From CAXBDP01 sp963974465 (GTDB lineage Bacteria; Bacteroidota; Bacteroidia; Cytophagales; Cyclobacteriaceae), in NCBI GenBank assembly GCA_049340005.1, contig JBMPIY010000014.1: a stretch of DNA of 64,000 bases; one strand, 5' to 3'. A program made the position numbers and the translations under genes. Each line of letters starts with the position of its first letter. The first letter of the stretch is position 1. Under the pieces are notes generated by a model. That model was not told where the DNA came from, did no database searches, and saw only the letters and a list, made by a program, of their open reading frames with translations. Below, in pieces: positions 42,817 through 52,132 of this stretch.

Positions 42817-43383
42817 TTAATACACCCAAGCTTTGTCTCCAGGATTGTATGGGATGCAGGCGTCGAATCGACCAGGGATAGGAGCATATCTTCTGGCTTG
42901 CGTTACCCCTATTTCGGAGGTGAAATAACCTAGAAGGGTCAATTCTTTCATCATTCTGAAATAATGAGGAGGTTCCTCCCTTAATTTACTTTTGGTATAT
43001 TCTTCCTGCTCAACATCTAATTGCTCCAGCATTTCAAACTTTTCATCATCTTTCAATTTGATGAATGGCTTTTCATAAGTCATTTTTGCACGGTCGTTCA
43101 ATAAATGCATACCATCCAAAAATGCTGTTTGGTTTTTAGCTTCATAGGTATCGTTGACCATACGCATCATAAACTCACCTACATTGGCAGCTTTGGCACC
43201 GGGTGTATCTGTATCGGGGATGATTACATTGGCAATCTCATTGAGAAAGGAGATTTCATCAGTTGAGAATACGAGATCTTTGCCCGTGTCACTTTTGCAA
43301 CCTGTGATAAATGCAGAACCACCTACAATGGCAGTTCCGCCCATGAGCATAGTTATGAATTTTACTGCTTCTCTTCTTTCCAT
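42817..43383 (-). CDS. Gluconate 2-dehydrogenase subunit 3 family protein (Tat leader)
   Basis: A 188-residue small subunit with a Tat-type leader (ERREAVKFITMLMGG) leading to a lipobox-like ITGCKS. The conserved core (SFLNEIANVIIPDTDTPGAKAANVGEFM) identifies the gluconate-2-dehydrogenase subunit 3 family. These subunits chaperone and export a leaderless GMC flavoprotein. A GMC gene without leader is two genes upstream, so the pair likely forms a periplasmic sugar dehydrogenase. Starts 4 bases after the preceding gene. Confidence 0.88.
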   Translation of the reverse strand: MERREAVKFITMLMGGTAIVGGSAFITGCKSDTGKDLVFSTDEISFLNEIANVIIPDTDTPGAKAANVGEFMMRMVNDTYEAKNQTAFLDGMHLLNDRAKMTYEKPFIKLKDDEKFEMLEQLDVEQEEYTKSKLREEPPHYFRMMKELTLLGYFTSEIGVTQARRYAPIPGRFDACIPYNPGDKAWVY

Positions 43384-43387
43384 TTTC

Positions 43388-44842
43388 TTAGAGATTTAGG
43401 CTGTATCCTTCCGGATATTCGCGTTTTACAAACTGATTTACCATATCGAAATTGCTCACTTTCATATTGTCATTGTCCCACACAAGTTTGATGTTTCTGC
43501 CGGGATAGTCAAAGCCATTTCCATTTTCTCGCGGCACTCTAATATCATGCGCACGAATAGCCAAATTGGCCATCAAAAGTGATTCCGTAAGTGGGCCGGC
43601 TATTTCGAAAGGAGAACTTACTTCCATTTTACCATGGCCTGCAATGCATGCTTCTACCCATTGATTATAATGACCATTTGAGCCTTCAGGCACTCTAGCA
43701 ATCTTTTGAGGTACATTTGCTTGTGCTGTTCTGCTGGTTGGCAACAATTGTGGATTTAGACTATAGGTTCCGCACATCATTTTGCCTTTGGTGCCGATGA
43801 ATAATGCGCCATTTCCTCCATCGCCAAAAGTCTCGTTAGGGCCAAGTTCTTCAGGTCTTTCTGGCTGTATGCCGCCATCCATCCAATGCACTTTTACAGG
43901 CCCGCTGGTTTTGTTGGTTTTAGGAAAATTTAATATCACATGACTCGATGGAGGGCAACTTTCAGGGAAATAGCCTCTGCGGAATTCATCCACATAAACT
44001 GAGCCTACGCTTGCTTGTACCTCATTAGCATATTGTAATCCAAGCACTCTAAATGCCGGCTCCATAATATGACATCCCATATCACCTAATGCCCCAGTTC
44101 CATAATCCCACCAGCCTCGCCAGTTGAAAGGGACTAGTTTTTCCACATAACCTTTCTTTGGAGCAGTGCCAAGCCATAAGTCCCAATCCAATCCGGCCGG
44201 TATAGGGGCAGCTGTACTTGGCCAAGGAATTCCTTGTGGCCAAACAGGTCTATCTGTCCAGCAATAAATGGTGTGTACATCTCCAATAAGCCCAGCATCA
44301 TACCACTCAGTAAGTTGTCTTACACCATCTCCTGATGAGCCTTGGTTGCCCATTTGAGTTACAACTTTATATTTTTCTGCAGCTTGAGTTAATACACGCG
44401 CTTCGTAAATATCATGAGTGATGGGTTTTTGAACATATACATGCTTGCCTAATTGCATAGCAGCCAATGCTGGCGCTGCATGATTATGATCTGGAGTAGA
44501 AACGGAAACAGCATCAATATTTTTCGATTCCTTTTCTAAGAGTTCTCTCCAATCTTTGTAATACTTTGCTTTTGGAAATTCCTCCCGCGTACCTTTTGCT
44601 CTATTATCATCGACATCGCACAAAAAGGCAATTTCTGCTTTTCCGGTTTTATAAATTCCTCTCACATCGCTTCCACCCATACCGCCTACGCCTATGCTTG
44701 CGACCATCAATTTATCGCTTGGAGCCACAAAGCCTTTTCCACCCAATACATGACGAGGGAGGATATAAAACCCTGAGGCAATAATGGCTGAGCTTTTTAG
44801 AAAATTTCTTCGTGAATTAATGTTCTCATTTTTCTTTTTCAT
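43388..44842 (-). CDS. Tat-exported Gfo/Idh/MocA-family oxidoreductase
   Basis: A 484-residue NAD(P)-dependent oxidoreductase-like protein with a Tat leader (SRRNFLKSSAIIASGF), Rossmann motif ASIGVGGMGG and the EKP-type signature as VQKPI in GKHVYVQKPITHDIYEA. The C-terminal alpha/beta domain contains WTDRPVWPQG and DYGTGALGDMGCH, typical of exported Bacteroidota members. It probably acts on a keto-sugar in the periplasm, perhaps with tightly held cofactor. Middle gene of the operon. Confidence 0.87.
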   Translation of the reverse strand: MKKKNENINSRRNFLKSSAIIASGFYILPRHVLGGKGFVAPSDKLMVASIGVGGMGGSDVRGIYKTGKAEIAFLCDVDDNRAKGTREEFPKAKYYKDWRELLEKESKNIDAVSVSTPDHNHAAPALAAMQLGKHVYVQKPITHDIYEARVLTQAAEKYKVVTQMGNQGSSGDGVRQLTEWYDAGLIGDVHTIYCWTDRPVWPQGIPWPSTAAPIPAGLDWDLWLGTAPKKGYVEKLVPFNWRGWWDYGTGALGDMGCHIMEPAFRVLGLQYANEVQASVGSVYVDEFRRGYFPESCPPSSHVILNFPKTNKTSGPVKVHWMDGGIQPERPEELGPNETFGDGGNGALFIGTKGKMMCGTYSLNPQLLPTSRTAQANVPQKIARVPEGSNGHYNQWVEACIAGHGKMEVSSPFEIAGPLTESLLMANLAIRAHDIRVPRENGNGFDYPGRNIKLVWDNDNMKVSNFDMVNQFVKREYPEGYSLNL

Positions 44843-44853
44843 GATGTTAAGGT

Positions 44854-46533
44854 TTAGAGGTTTCCTTTGTTGAGCTCACTTACCGCAAAATCAACCGCTC
44901 TTGCGGTAAGAGCCATATAAGTAAGCGAAGGATTTACTGCTGCTGAGGAGGTCATGCAAGAGCCATCGGTTACGAATACATTTTTAGCATCCCATACCTG
45001 ATTATTTTTATTCAGTACTGAAGTTTTTGGGTCTTTGCCCATTCTAGCTGTACCCATTTCGTGAATTCCCATCGCCATATAATATGCGCTGTCGAAGCCT
45101 CGAACGTTTTTAATACCTGCTGCTTCGAGCATTTCTACGGCATCTTGCATCATGTCTTTTCTCATTTCCTTTTCATTTTCCTTGAGTTCAGCATCTACGG
45201 AGATTACTGGAAGTCCCCAAGCATCCTTTTTCTCTGGGTCAAGGAAAATTCTATTTTCATGATATGGTAAAACTTCACCAAATCCATTAATGCCCATCGT
45301 CCAATCACCTGGCTCAGTCATTACTTTTTTGAGTTGAGGCCCAATGCTCAATTCAGCCACTTTCTGGCTCCAATCCCCACGGCTGGCACTACCTTGATAG
45401 CCAAAGCCTCGGAGGTAATTTCGCTTATCTCCAAATAAATTGCGGTAGCGTGGAATGTAAATACCATTGGGTCTAGCGCCATAATAGTATTTGTCTTCAA
45501 ATCCTTCTGCACGCCCATTGGCACCCACTCTGAAGTGATGATCCATCAGATTGTGGCCGAGCTCTCCACTGCTACTTCCTAATCCTCCTGGCCATACGTC
45601 TGTAGCAGAATTCATTAGCAGCCACGTGGAATTAATAGTCGAGGCACATACAAATACTACTTTTGCAAAGTACTCATAAGTTTGATTCGTTTCTGAATCG
45701 ATAATTTCTACACCTTTGGCTTTTTTAGAGTCCTTATCATAAATGATTTTGGTAACTATGGAAAAAGGCCTTAGTGTAAGATTGCCGGTTTTCATAGCAG
45801 CTGGTAGGGTAGAAGATTGGGTGCTGAAATATGCTCCGTAAGGACAGCCTAGCCAGCATTTGTTTCTGTATTGGCAATTGCCTCGGCCATCTAACTGATT
45901 GGTTAGATTAGCAGTCCTGCCAATTATCATTCTACGCTGATCATTGTAATGACTTCTGATCCGCTCTGCAACATCTTTTTCCACACAATTCATTTCCATG
46001 GCAGGTTGGAATAAGCTGTCTGGTAATTGCGGGAGGTTTTCTGTACTGCCGCTTATTCCAGCATGTTGTTCCACATACCTATACCAAGGCTCGATGTCTT
46101 TGTATCTAATAGGCCAATCTACAGCTACACCTTCTTTGACATTTGCTTCAAAGTCAAAGTCGCTCCAGCGATAGCTTTGCCTTCCCCAAAGCAATGATCT
46201 GCCACCAACTTGATAGCCTCTATACCAATCGAATCTTTTTACTTCTGTGTAGGGATTTTTTTCTTCATTCGCCCACCATTCCAAGTTCTTTTCATTAAGT
46301 GGGTAGTCTCTACGCAGTACAGGGTATTTCTGAATCATCTCTTGTGTTCTGCCTCCCGCATGAGGAAACTCCCAAGGATGTTTATTTGCACTATTATAAT
46401 CTTTCACATGCTTTACGTCTTTTCCTCGTTCCAGCATGATGGTTTTCAAACCCTTTTCCGTGAGTTCTTTTGCTGCCCAGCCTCCAGTGATTCCAGAGCC
46501 TATTACAATTGCATCATAGGTATTATCAGCCAT
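44854..46533 (-). CDS. GMC-family flavoprotein oxidoreductase (sugar 3-dehydrogenase-like)
   Basis: A 559-residue FAD enzyme: N-terminal dinucleotide motif VIGSGITGGWAA, the GGRSLLWGRQSYRWS motif, a Cys-rich patch (CQYRNKCWLGCPYGAYF), and the catalytic region HEMGTARMG followed by SSAAVNPSLTYMALTARA. It lacks a leader and is presumably exported with the subunit-3 protein encoded downstream. Such dimers oxidise sugars or glycosides, often at C3, passing electrons to a cytochrome c; no cytochrome gene is visible here. Two GCGGGAGG copies (46029, 46352). Confidence 0.88.
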   Translation of the reverse strand: MADNTYDAIVIGSGITGGWAAKELTEKGLKTIMLERGKDVKHVKDYNSANKHPWEFPHAGGRTQEMIQKYPVLRRDYPLNEKNLEWWANEEKNPYTEVKRFDWYRGYQVGGRSLLWGRQSYRWSDFDFEANVKEGVAVDWPIRYKDIEPWYRYVEQHAGISGSTENLPQLPDSLFQPAMEMNCVEKDVAERIRSHYNDQRRMIIGRTANLTNQLDGRGNCQYRNKCWLGCPYGAYFSTQSSTLPAAMKTGNLTLRPFSIVTKIIYDKDSKKAKGVEIIDSETNQTYEYFAKVVFVCASTINSTWLLMNSATDVWPGGLGSSSGELGHNLMDHHFRVGANGRAEGFEDKYYYGARPNGIYIPRYRNLFGDKRNYLRGFGYQGSASRGDWSQKVAELSIGPQLKKVMTEPGDWTMGINGFGEVLPYHENRIFLDPEKKDAWGLPVISVDAELKENEKEMRKDMMQDAVEMLEAAGIKNVRGFDSAYYMAMGIHEMGTARMGKDPKTSVLNKNNQVWDAKNVFVTDGSCMTSSAAVNPSLTYMALTARAVDFAVSELNKGNL

Positions 46534-46551
46534 AGTTTAATTGGGTTGGTT

Positions 46552-47457
46552 TTATACATCGCATATCTCAATTGCTTTTTTCAAAGCGTCTATTTTTGCT
46601 TCAGATGATTTTCCTGTTGGAATAAATTCTTGGGCTACATAACCTTGATAGCCGGTATCTACAATTGCTTTCATTATTGCGGAATAATTAAGCTCCTGAG
46701 TTTGGTCAATTTCGTTTCGACCAGGCACTCCAGCAGTATGATAATGACCAAAGTATTGATGATTATCTCGTATGGTTCGGATTATATCTCCCTCACTTAT
46801 TTGCATATGATAGATATCGTAGAGCAATTTGAAGTTGCCGGAACCCAGCCTTTTGCAAAGTTCCACTCCCCAAGTGCTATTATCGCACATATAATCTGGG
46901 TGATCTACCTTGGAATTGAAAAGCTCCATTTGAATGACTACACCGCGCTTTTCTGCATGACTCATTATTTGCTTTAGGCCTTTCACACAATTATTGAGAC
47001 CTGTCTCATCGTCCATTCCATTTCTATTGCCACTAAAGCAGATTAGATTTTTATATCCAGCATCAGCCACCAAATCAATATGTTTGAGATATCTTTCTAC
47101 CAATTGGCTATGATATTGAGGGTTGTTCCAGCCTGTGACTAGGCTTATTTCTGCTCCATTGCACATGGATGAGTCTAGTCCATACTTTTTTAGTGTAGGC
47201 CAATCTTTTGGGCCAATGAGATCTATGGCTTTAAGACCAATCTCATTTGAAAGAGTACACAACTCCTCCAGCGATAAAAAGGAATAAGTCCACTGGCAAA
47301 CAGCGTGGTTGATATTGCCTTTTAAGAAGAAAGGTTCTGGTTTTGAGGAGCTAAATCTATTTTGACTTATTGCAGAACTACTTGCCAAAGCTGCACCGCT
47401 TAAAAGAATCTTTTTAATGGCTGATCGACGATGCTGAGTTGGACTCATATTTAGCAT
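46552..47457 (-). CDS. Hydroxypyruvate isomerase-like TIM-barrel protein, exported
   Basis: A 301-residue sugar-isomerase-like barrel with an N-terminal leader bearing paired Arg (HRRSAIKKILLSGAALASSS). Hyi-like elements are AVCQWTYSF, LIGPKDWPTL, QMELFNSKVDH, LLYDIYHMQ, GHYHTAGVPGRNE and YVAQEFIP. In this operon it probably isomerises or epimerises an oxidised sugar rather than hydroxypyruvate. The ATG at 47448 is an alternative start. Confidence 0.82.
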   Translation of the reverse strand: MLNMSPTQHRRSAIKKILLSGAALASSSAISQNRFSSSKPEPFFLKGNINHAVCQWTYSFLSLEELCTLSNEIGLKAIDLIGPKDWPTLKKYGLDSSMCNGAEISLVTGWNNPQYHSQLVERYLKHIDLVADAGYKNLICFSGNRNGMDDETGLNNCVKGLKQIMSHAEKRGVVIQMELFNSKVDHPDYMCDNSTWGVELCKRLGSGNFKLLYDIYHMQISEGDIIRTIRDNHQYFGHYHTAGVPGRNEIDQTQELNYSAIMKAIVDTGYQGYVAQEFIPTGKSSEAKIDALKKAIEICDV

Positions 47458-47478
47458 TGGTAATTATTTACAATTAGT

Positions 47479-48768
47479 TTAATGTGATAAAGCTTGAGCC
47501 TTTTCTCCTTTCCAGCCTCTCATAAAAATAACTAAGCCCAAAAAGGCAACGATCAATATGATAGGGATGAAAAGGGTTGTATTAATGATTTCTGGACCTG
47601 CTTTCACCTTTGCTTCTAATAATGCAGCAGCCATTTCGCTATTTTCAATTGCATTCAAATATTCGTCTAGCTGAGCGCCGGGAGGAAGCATTTTTAATAG
47701 AAGTTTATCATAGTAGCCACCCATAAAAATCAAATAAAGTGAAACGGCTAGCATTCCGGCTCCACCCATAAGATTGATACCGACAGCTCCGGTTTTGGGA
47801 AGGTTTTCTGCGACAAACCCAATCATTGTTGGCCAGAAGTAGCACACACCAATGCCAAAAACAAATGCTCCAACGAAAAGCATTTCACCACTTGAATTGC
47901 CCAATATGTACAAGCCAATAGCTGAGAAAATTGCAGAAAGTAGCAAAACCATTTGCGATGAGAATTTGCCTAAAATCGGTGATGCTACTCCACGTCCAAA
48001 TACCATCACACCAGTAGTGATTGTTAAAATGAGAATAGCATTATCTGTGATATTAGAAAGGAGTACGTCAATCCACTGTCCGGTAAATAGCTCGGTAATT
48101 GCCGTGCCGAACATACAAATGAGCATAAATATAAATAATGGATGCAGTAGCGATTTATACATTTCACCAGTAGAAACACCTGCGGCTACTCGTTCGGTAA
48201 CAGGAAAACGGAGTCTACTAAAAAGAAAGCCATAAATAAGCGTTGGAATGATCATCACAGCCACTTCTACTTGCTTTACCCAATATGCACCTCCAAGCCA
48301 ATTGTTGAATGCAAAAACGATAAGCGTTCCAATAAATATCCCACCGGGAAACCATAAGTGAAAGTGATTGAGCTTAATGGATTTTTTCTCAGGATATAGT
48401 GCTGTTACCAAAGGATTACAGGCTGCTTCTACAGTTCCATTTGCCATCCCAATAAGCAATGTGGATATAAAAAGCGTCCAATATCCACCCGCAAAAATGG
48501 TCATCGTAATGCCAATAAGGTGGAAGAGGAAAGCAACTATTAGGAGCTTTTTCATACCAATAATATCCACCAACATGCCTCCAATTATTACTGCAATCGG
48601 AAAACCCCAAAAAGCAGTAGCGACAATGGTTCCAAGTTCTTTTGCCGTTAGACTGAATTCTTCTCCTTGACTGAGTAAAACACCTGCTCGAATGCCGAAA
48701 GTGAGGGAAGTAACTAATAATGCGAGGCAACTTGCCACAAAAAGACGATTCCTGTCAATCTGATTCAT
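47479..48768 (-). CDS. MFS sugar transporter
   Basis: A 429-residue 12-TM protein of the major facilitator superfamily, of the FucP/nucleoside-permease-like branch: GSVDP-like segment around GMLVDIIGMKK, GMANGTVEAACNPLVTAL after helix 4 and LYPEKKSIKLNHFHLWFPGG. It opens the minus operon, consistent with uptake of the sugar or of the keto-sugar made in the periplasm. There is an insert with MLPPGAQLDEYLN before the last helix. Confidence 0.85.
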   Translation of the reverse strand: MNQIDRNRLFVASCLALLVTSLTFGIRAGVLLSQGEEFSLTAKELGTIVATAFWGFPIAVIIGGMLVDIIGMKKLLIVAFLFHLIGITMTIFAGGYWTLFISTLLIGMANGTVEAACNPLVTALYPEKKSIKLNHFHLWFPGGIFIGTLIVFAFNNWLGGAYWVKQVEVAVMIIPTLIYGFLFSRLRFPVTERVAAGVSTGEMYKSLLHPLFIFMLICMFGTAITELFTGQWIDVLLSNITDNAILILTITTGVMVFGRGVASPILGKFSSQMVLLLSAIFSAIGLYILGNSSGEMLFVGAFVFGIGVCYFWPTMIGFVAENLPKTGAVGINLMGGAGMLAVSLYLIFMGGYYDKLLLKMLPPGAQLDEYLNAIENSEMAAALLEAKVKAGPEIINTTLFIPIILIVAFLGLVIFMRGWKGEKAQALSH

Positions 48769-48931
48769 GGTTTTTTGAAGAGGTTTATGGTCTGTCTTTT
48801 AAATGTAGTATTATTATATGAAATTTCTAATAGACCACTTATTAAGTTTTGCTAATTTGGCTTTTATAAAATTTTTATTCTTATAAATGTGTCTTTTGAG
48901 AAATTATATGCATTGATATGTAAGATTAAAT

Positions 48932-48964
48932 TTTGAGCGCTAAATTCCAAAAAATATACATTTG
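48932..48964 (+). promoter_or_regulatory. Promoter of the plus-strand sugar operon
   Basis: TTTG (48932-48935), a 21-base spacer and TACATTTG (48957-48964) match the Bacteroidota sigma-ABfr pattern. It lies 15 bases before the ATG at 48980. I find no equally good element for the divergent MFS gene in the 211-base gap. Confidence 0.7.
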
Positions 48965-48979
48965 AAAATTTACAGGTAG

Positions 48980-50137
48980 ATGAATAGAAAATTGAGAATG
49001 GGCATGTTAGGTGGTGGAGAAGGAGCTTTTATAGGAGCGATTCACCGATTTGCAGCTCAAGCAGATGGCCAAATCGAGTTGGTTTGTGGAGCATTTAGTT
49101 CTGATCCGGCCAAATCCTTGCAGAGCGGGAGGAAGTTACACTTGATGGACAATAGGATTTATCCGAGCTATCGCGAAATGATCGTGCAAGAAAGTAAGCT
49201 TCCGGAAGATGAGCGTATGGATTTTTTGTCTATTGTCACCCCTAATCATATGCATTTCGAGCCGGCCATGTTGGCACTGGATAAAGGATTCCATGTGCTT
49301 ATTGAAAAGCCCATTACCTTAAGTTTACATGAAGCAGAGCAACTGCAGACCAAATTGGAAGAAACTGGTTTACTATTAGCGCTTGCTCACACTTACACTG
49401 GCTACCCAATGGTAAAGGAAGCCAAAAGCATTATTGAAAATGGCGTATTGGGTAAAATCAGAAAAGTGTTTGTGAATTATCATCAAGGTTGGCTGAGTAC
49501 TTTGCTTGAGGAGGAGGGAAATAAGCAAGCAGCTTGGCGTACCGATCCCGGCAAATCTGGAATATGCGGAGCTATGGGCGATATTGGAGTGCATGCATTC
49601 AACCTTGCAGAATACATTTCAGGACTGAAAGTGAGCCATATTTCTGCGCAATTGAATACAGTAGTTGATGGCAGACGGCTAGATGATGATGGTATGGTAA
49701 TGCTAAAGTTTGGAAATGGGGCTAGTGGCATACTAACGGCTTGTCAAGTAGCAGCTGGTGAAGAAAATAATTTGTCAATCAAAATATATGGTGAAAAGGG
49801 AGGCTTGGAATGGCATCAAATGGAGCCAAATACGCTTTTGTTGAAATTTGCTGATAAGCCGATGCAAGTATTGCGAGCAGGGCAGGCCTATCTGTCGCCT
49901 GTAGCTACACAAAATAGCCGAACTCCAGCCGGGCATCCAGAGGGATATTTAGAGGCATTCGGAAATATTTATTTGAATTTTGCTGCGGTAATTTCCTCCC
50001 GCTTAAATCATGCAGACCAGAAGATTAGCAAACCGGAGTTTGAAGGAATTGATGCGGGCTTGCGTGGAATGCTTTTTATTGAGAAAGTTGTCGAGAGTCA
50101 TTACAGTGAATTGAAATGGATTCGACTTTCAACCTAA
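48980..50137 (+). CDS. Gfo/Idh/MocA-family oxidoreductase, cytoplasmic
   Basis: A 385-residue NAD(P)-binding protein without leader: Rossmann motif MGMLGGGEGAFIG, the signature LIEKPITLSLHEAE, and IGVHAFNLAEYISG with the family's conserved His. It would reduce or oxidise a keto-sugar in the cytoplasm. First gene of the divergent three-gene operon; the exported Gfo/Idh protein at 43388 is a distant paralog. Two GCGGGAGG copies (49125 sense, 49995 antisense). Confidence 0.88.
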   Translation: MNRKLRMGMLGGGEGAFIGAIHRFAAQADGQIELVCGAFSSDPAKSLQSGRKLHLMDNRIYPSYREMIVQESKLPEDERMDFLSIVTPNHMHFEPAMLALDKGFHVLIEKPITLSLHEAEQLQTKLEETGLLLALAHTYTGYPMVKEAKSIIENGVLGKIRKVFVNYHQGWLSTLLEEEGNKQAAWRTDPGKSGICGAMGDIGVHAFNLAEYISGLKVSHISAQLNTVVDGRRLDDDGMVMLKFGNGASGILTACQVAAGEENNLSIKIYGEKGGLEWHQMEPNTLLLKFADKPMQVLRAGQAYLSPVATQNSRTPAGHPEGYLEAFGNIYLNFAAVISSRLNHADQKISKPEFEGIDAGLRGMLFIEKVVESHYSELKWIRLST

Positions 50138-50195
50138 GCAAATGAGTTTTTTCATCTACGAAATGGAAATAGAGATTATCAATAAACTATCTTAA

Positions 50196-51254
50196 ATGAA
50201 TCAAATGAAAGGACCGGCTATATTTCTTGCGCAATTTATGGGTGATCAAGAGCCATTTAACAACCTAAAAAATATATGTAAATGGGCGAAGAGTTTAGGC
50301 TATAAAGGTGTGCAAATTCCTTCTTGGGATGCTCGCTGCATCGACCTGAAAAAGGCTGCTGAAAATAAAAGTTATGCAGATGAAATTAAAGGAATTGTAA
50401 ATGATGCCGGATTGCAAATAACGGAATTGTCAGCGCATCTGCAGGGACAATTGGTGGCGGTTCATCCGGCTTATGATACCTTATTCGATGCATTTGCTCC
50501 AGATGAATTGAAAGGAAAACCAAAAGAAAGGCAGCAATGGGCGATTGAGCAATTGATGTTTGCGGCTAAAGCTTCCCAAAATCTTGGTTTGAATGCATGT
50601 GCTACTTTTAGTGGAGCATTGCTTTGGCCAACCGTTTATCCATGGCCACAGCGCCCACAAGGTTTGGTAGAGACTGGTTTTGCAGAATTGGCCAAACGGT
50701 GGAGACCAATTTTAGATGAATTTGACAAATGCGGTGTGGATTTGTGTTACGAATTGCATCCGGGAGAAGATCTACATGATGGTGAAAGCTATGAAATGTT
50801 TTTGGATGCATTGGGTCATCATCCAAGGGCTTGTATACTTTATGATCCATCGCATTTGCTTTTGCAGTGCATGGATTATGTATCATTTATAGATCATTTT
50901 CGTGAAAATATAAAGATGTTCCATGTAAAAGATGCAGAATTTAATCCAACAGCCAAGCAAGGCGTATATGGAGGCTACCAATCCTGGATAAATAGAGCAG
51001 GCCGTTTTAGGTCTTTAGGAGATGGGCAAGTTGACTTTAAGGCAATTTTCAGCAAACTCACACAATACGGCTTTGAAGGATGGGCAGTATTGGAATGGGA
51101 ATGTGCCATAAAACATCCTGAACAAGGAGCTGCGGAAGGTGCTCCATTTATTGAAAATTGTATGATTAGAAAAACAGATAAGGCATTCGACGATTTTGCA
51201 GGACAAGAAATTAGTGAGACGGTAAATCGGAGAATTCTAGGATTAGATGAATAG
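50196..51254 (+). CDS. Sugar phosphate isomerase/epimerase (TIM barrel), cytoplasmic
   Basis: A 352-residue xylose-isomerase-like barrel without leader. Metal-ligand candidates are Glu in CYELHPGEDLHD, Asp/His in LYDPSHLLLQ, His in FHVKDAEF and Glu in VLEWECAIKHP. The long PQRPQGLVE loop is typical of a Bacteroidota/Planctomycetota branch that travels with Gfo/Idh and DUF1080 genes. It likely converts or cleaves a keto-sugar. Lies 58 bases after the Gfo/Idh gene. Confidence 0.86.
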   Translation: MNQMKGPAIFLAQFMGDQEPFNNLKNICKWAKSLGYKGVQIPSWDARCIDLKKAAENKSYADEIKGIVNDAGLQITELSAHLQGQLVAVHPAYDTLFDAFAPDELKGKPKERQQWAIEQLMFAAKASQNLGLNACATFSGALLWPTVYPWPQRPQGLVETGFAELAKRWRPILDEFDKCGVDLCYELHPGEDLHDGESYEMFLDALGHHPRACILYDPSHLLLQCMDYVSFIDHFRENIKMFHVKDAEFNPTAKQGVYGGYQSWINRAGRFRSLGDGQVDFKAIFSKLTQYGFEGWAVLEWECAIKHPEQGAAEGAPFIENCMIRKTDKAFDDFAGQEISETVNRRILGLDE

Positions 51255-51308
51255 ACATATTGAAGGAAAAAACCTCTTAAAAATAAGCTTAACCAAAAAT
51301 CAATTAAC

Positions 51309-52070
51309 ATGAAAAATTTTAAATTAACATTAGCTACAGTATTGATAGCAATGATTGCAATTGCTTGCCAAACTGAAAATAGTAATGAAACAGAAGAAGT
51401 TGAATTGGAGCCTGTTCTTAAACTTGATGAAGTGGAGGTAGATTGGCTTTCGCTATTCGATGGAGAGACTACTAAAGGCTGGACCAATTATGGCTCTGAT
51501 CTTATTGGACCTGCTTGGCAGGTAGAAGACAGTATTCTTTTTCTTGATGCGAGTCGAGATGAAGATGGAAAAAGACTCTTTGAAGGTGGTGATATTGTAA
51601 CCACTGCCGAATTCGAAGACTTCCATTTGAAATTGGAATGGAAGATTTCGGAGAATGGAAATAGTGGCATTATGTTCTATGTGCAAGAGGATACCACAAA
51701 ATATCCTTACCCATGGAGTACAGGGCCTGAAATGCAAATATTAGATAATGATGGGCATGCTGATGGCCAAATTGAAAGCCATAGAACTGGTGATTTGTAT
51801 GACTTGGTGAAGTCAAGCTCCGAGCCTGTAAGACCGGTGGGAGAGTGGAATGAAGTAGATATTATCAGCCAAGATTCTACTTTAACATTCAAATTGAATG
51901 GTGTAACTATCGTCGAAACAAGTCTTTGGGATGAATCTTGGCAACAATTAATTGCTGATAGCAAATTTAAAGACATGCCAGATTTTGGCACTTTCAAAAG
52001 TGGCAAAATTTCCTTGCAGGATCATGGAGACAATGTTTGGTTCAGAAACATCAAGATCAAAAGACTTTAA
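51309..52070 (+). CDS. DUF1080 lipoprotein (3-keto-disaccharide hydrolase family)
   Basis: A 253-residue lipoprotein (IAMIAIACQTEN) with the DUF1080 LamG-like beta-sandwich: WLSLFDGETTKGWTNYG, FEDFHLKLEWKIS, GNSGIMFYVQED and GKISLQDHGDNVWFRNIKIK. Characterised members cleave 3-keto-glycosides, which fits the sugar dehydrogenase encoded across the divergent promoter. It lies in the periplasm or outer membrane and ends the plus operon. Confidence 0.9.
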   Translation: MKNFKLTLATVLIAMIAIACQTENSNETEEVELEPVLKLDEVEVDWLSLFDGETTKGWTNYGSDLIGPAWQVEDSILFLDASRDEDGKRLFEGGDIVTTAEFEDFHLKLEWKISENGNSGIMFYVQEDTTKYPYPWSTGPEMQILDNDGHADGQIESHRTGDLYDLVKSSSEPVRPVGEWNEVDIISQDSTLTFKLNGVTIVETSLWDESWQQLIADSKFKDMPDFGTFKSGKISLQDHGDNVWFRNIKIKRL

Positions 52071-52095
52071 TTGATTTCGATAGATTTTGAAGTAG

Positions 52096-52132
52096 AATGC
52101 TTGGGGTTAGTAATTAAACCTCAAGCATTTTT
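52096..52132 (+). terminator. Terminator of the plus sugar operon, overlapping the neighbour's 3' end
   Basis: AATGCTTG-GGGTT pairs with AACCTCAAGCATT around a short AT loop, then TTTTTC follows. The stop codon of the convergent PLP-enzyme gene (52121-52123) lies inside the hairpin. No T-run is seen on the minus side, so it mainly stops plus transcription. Confidence 0.75.
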
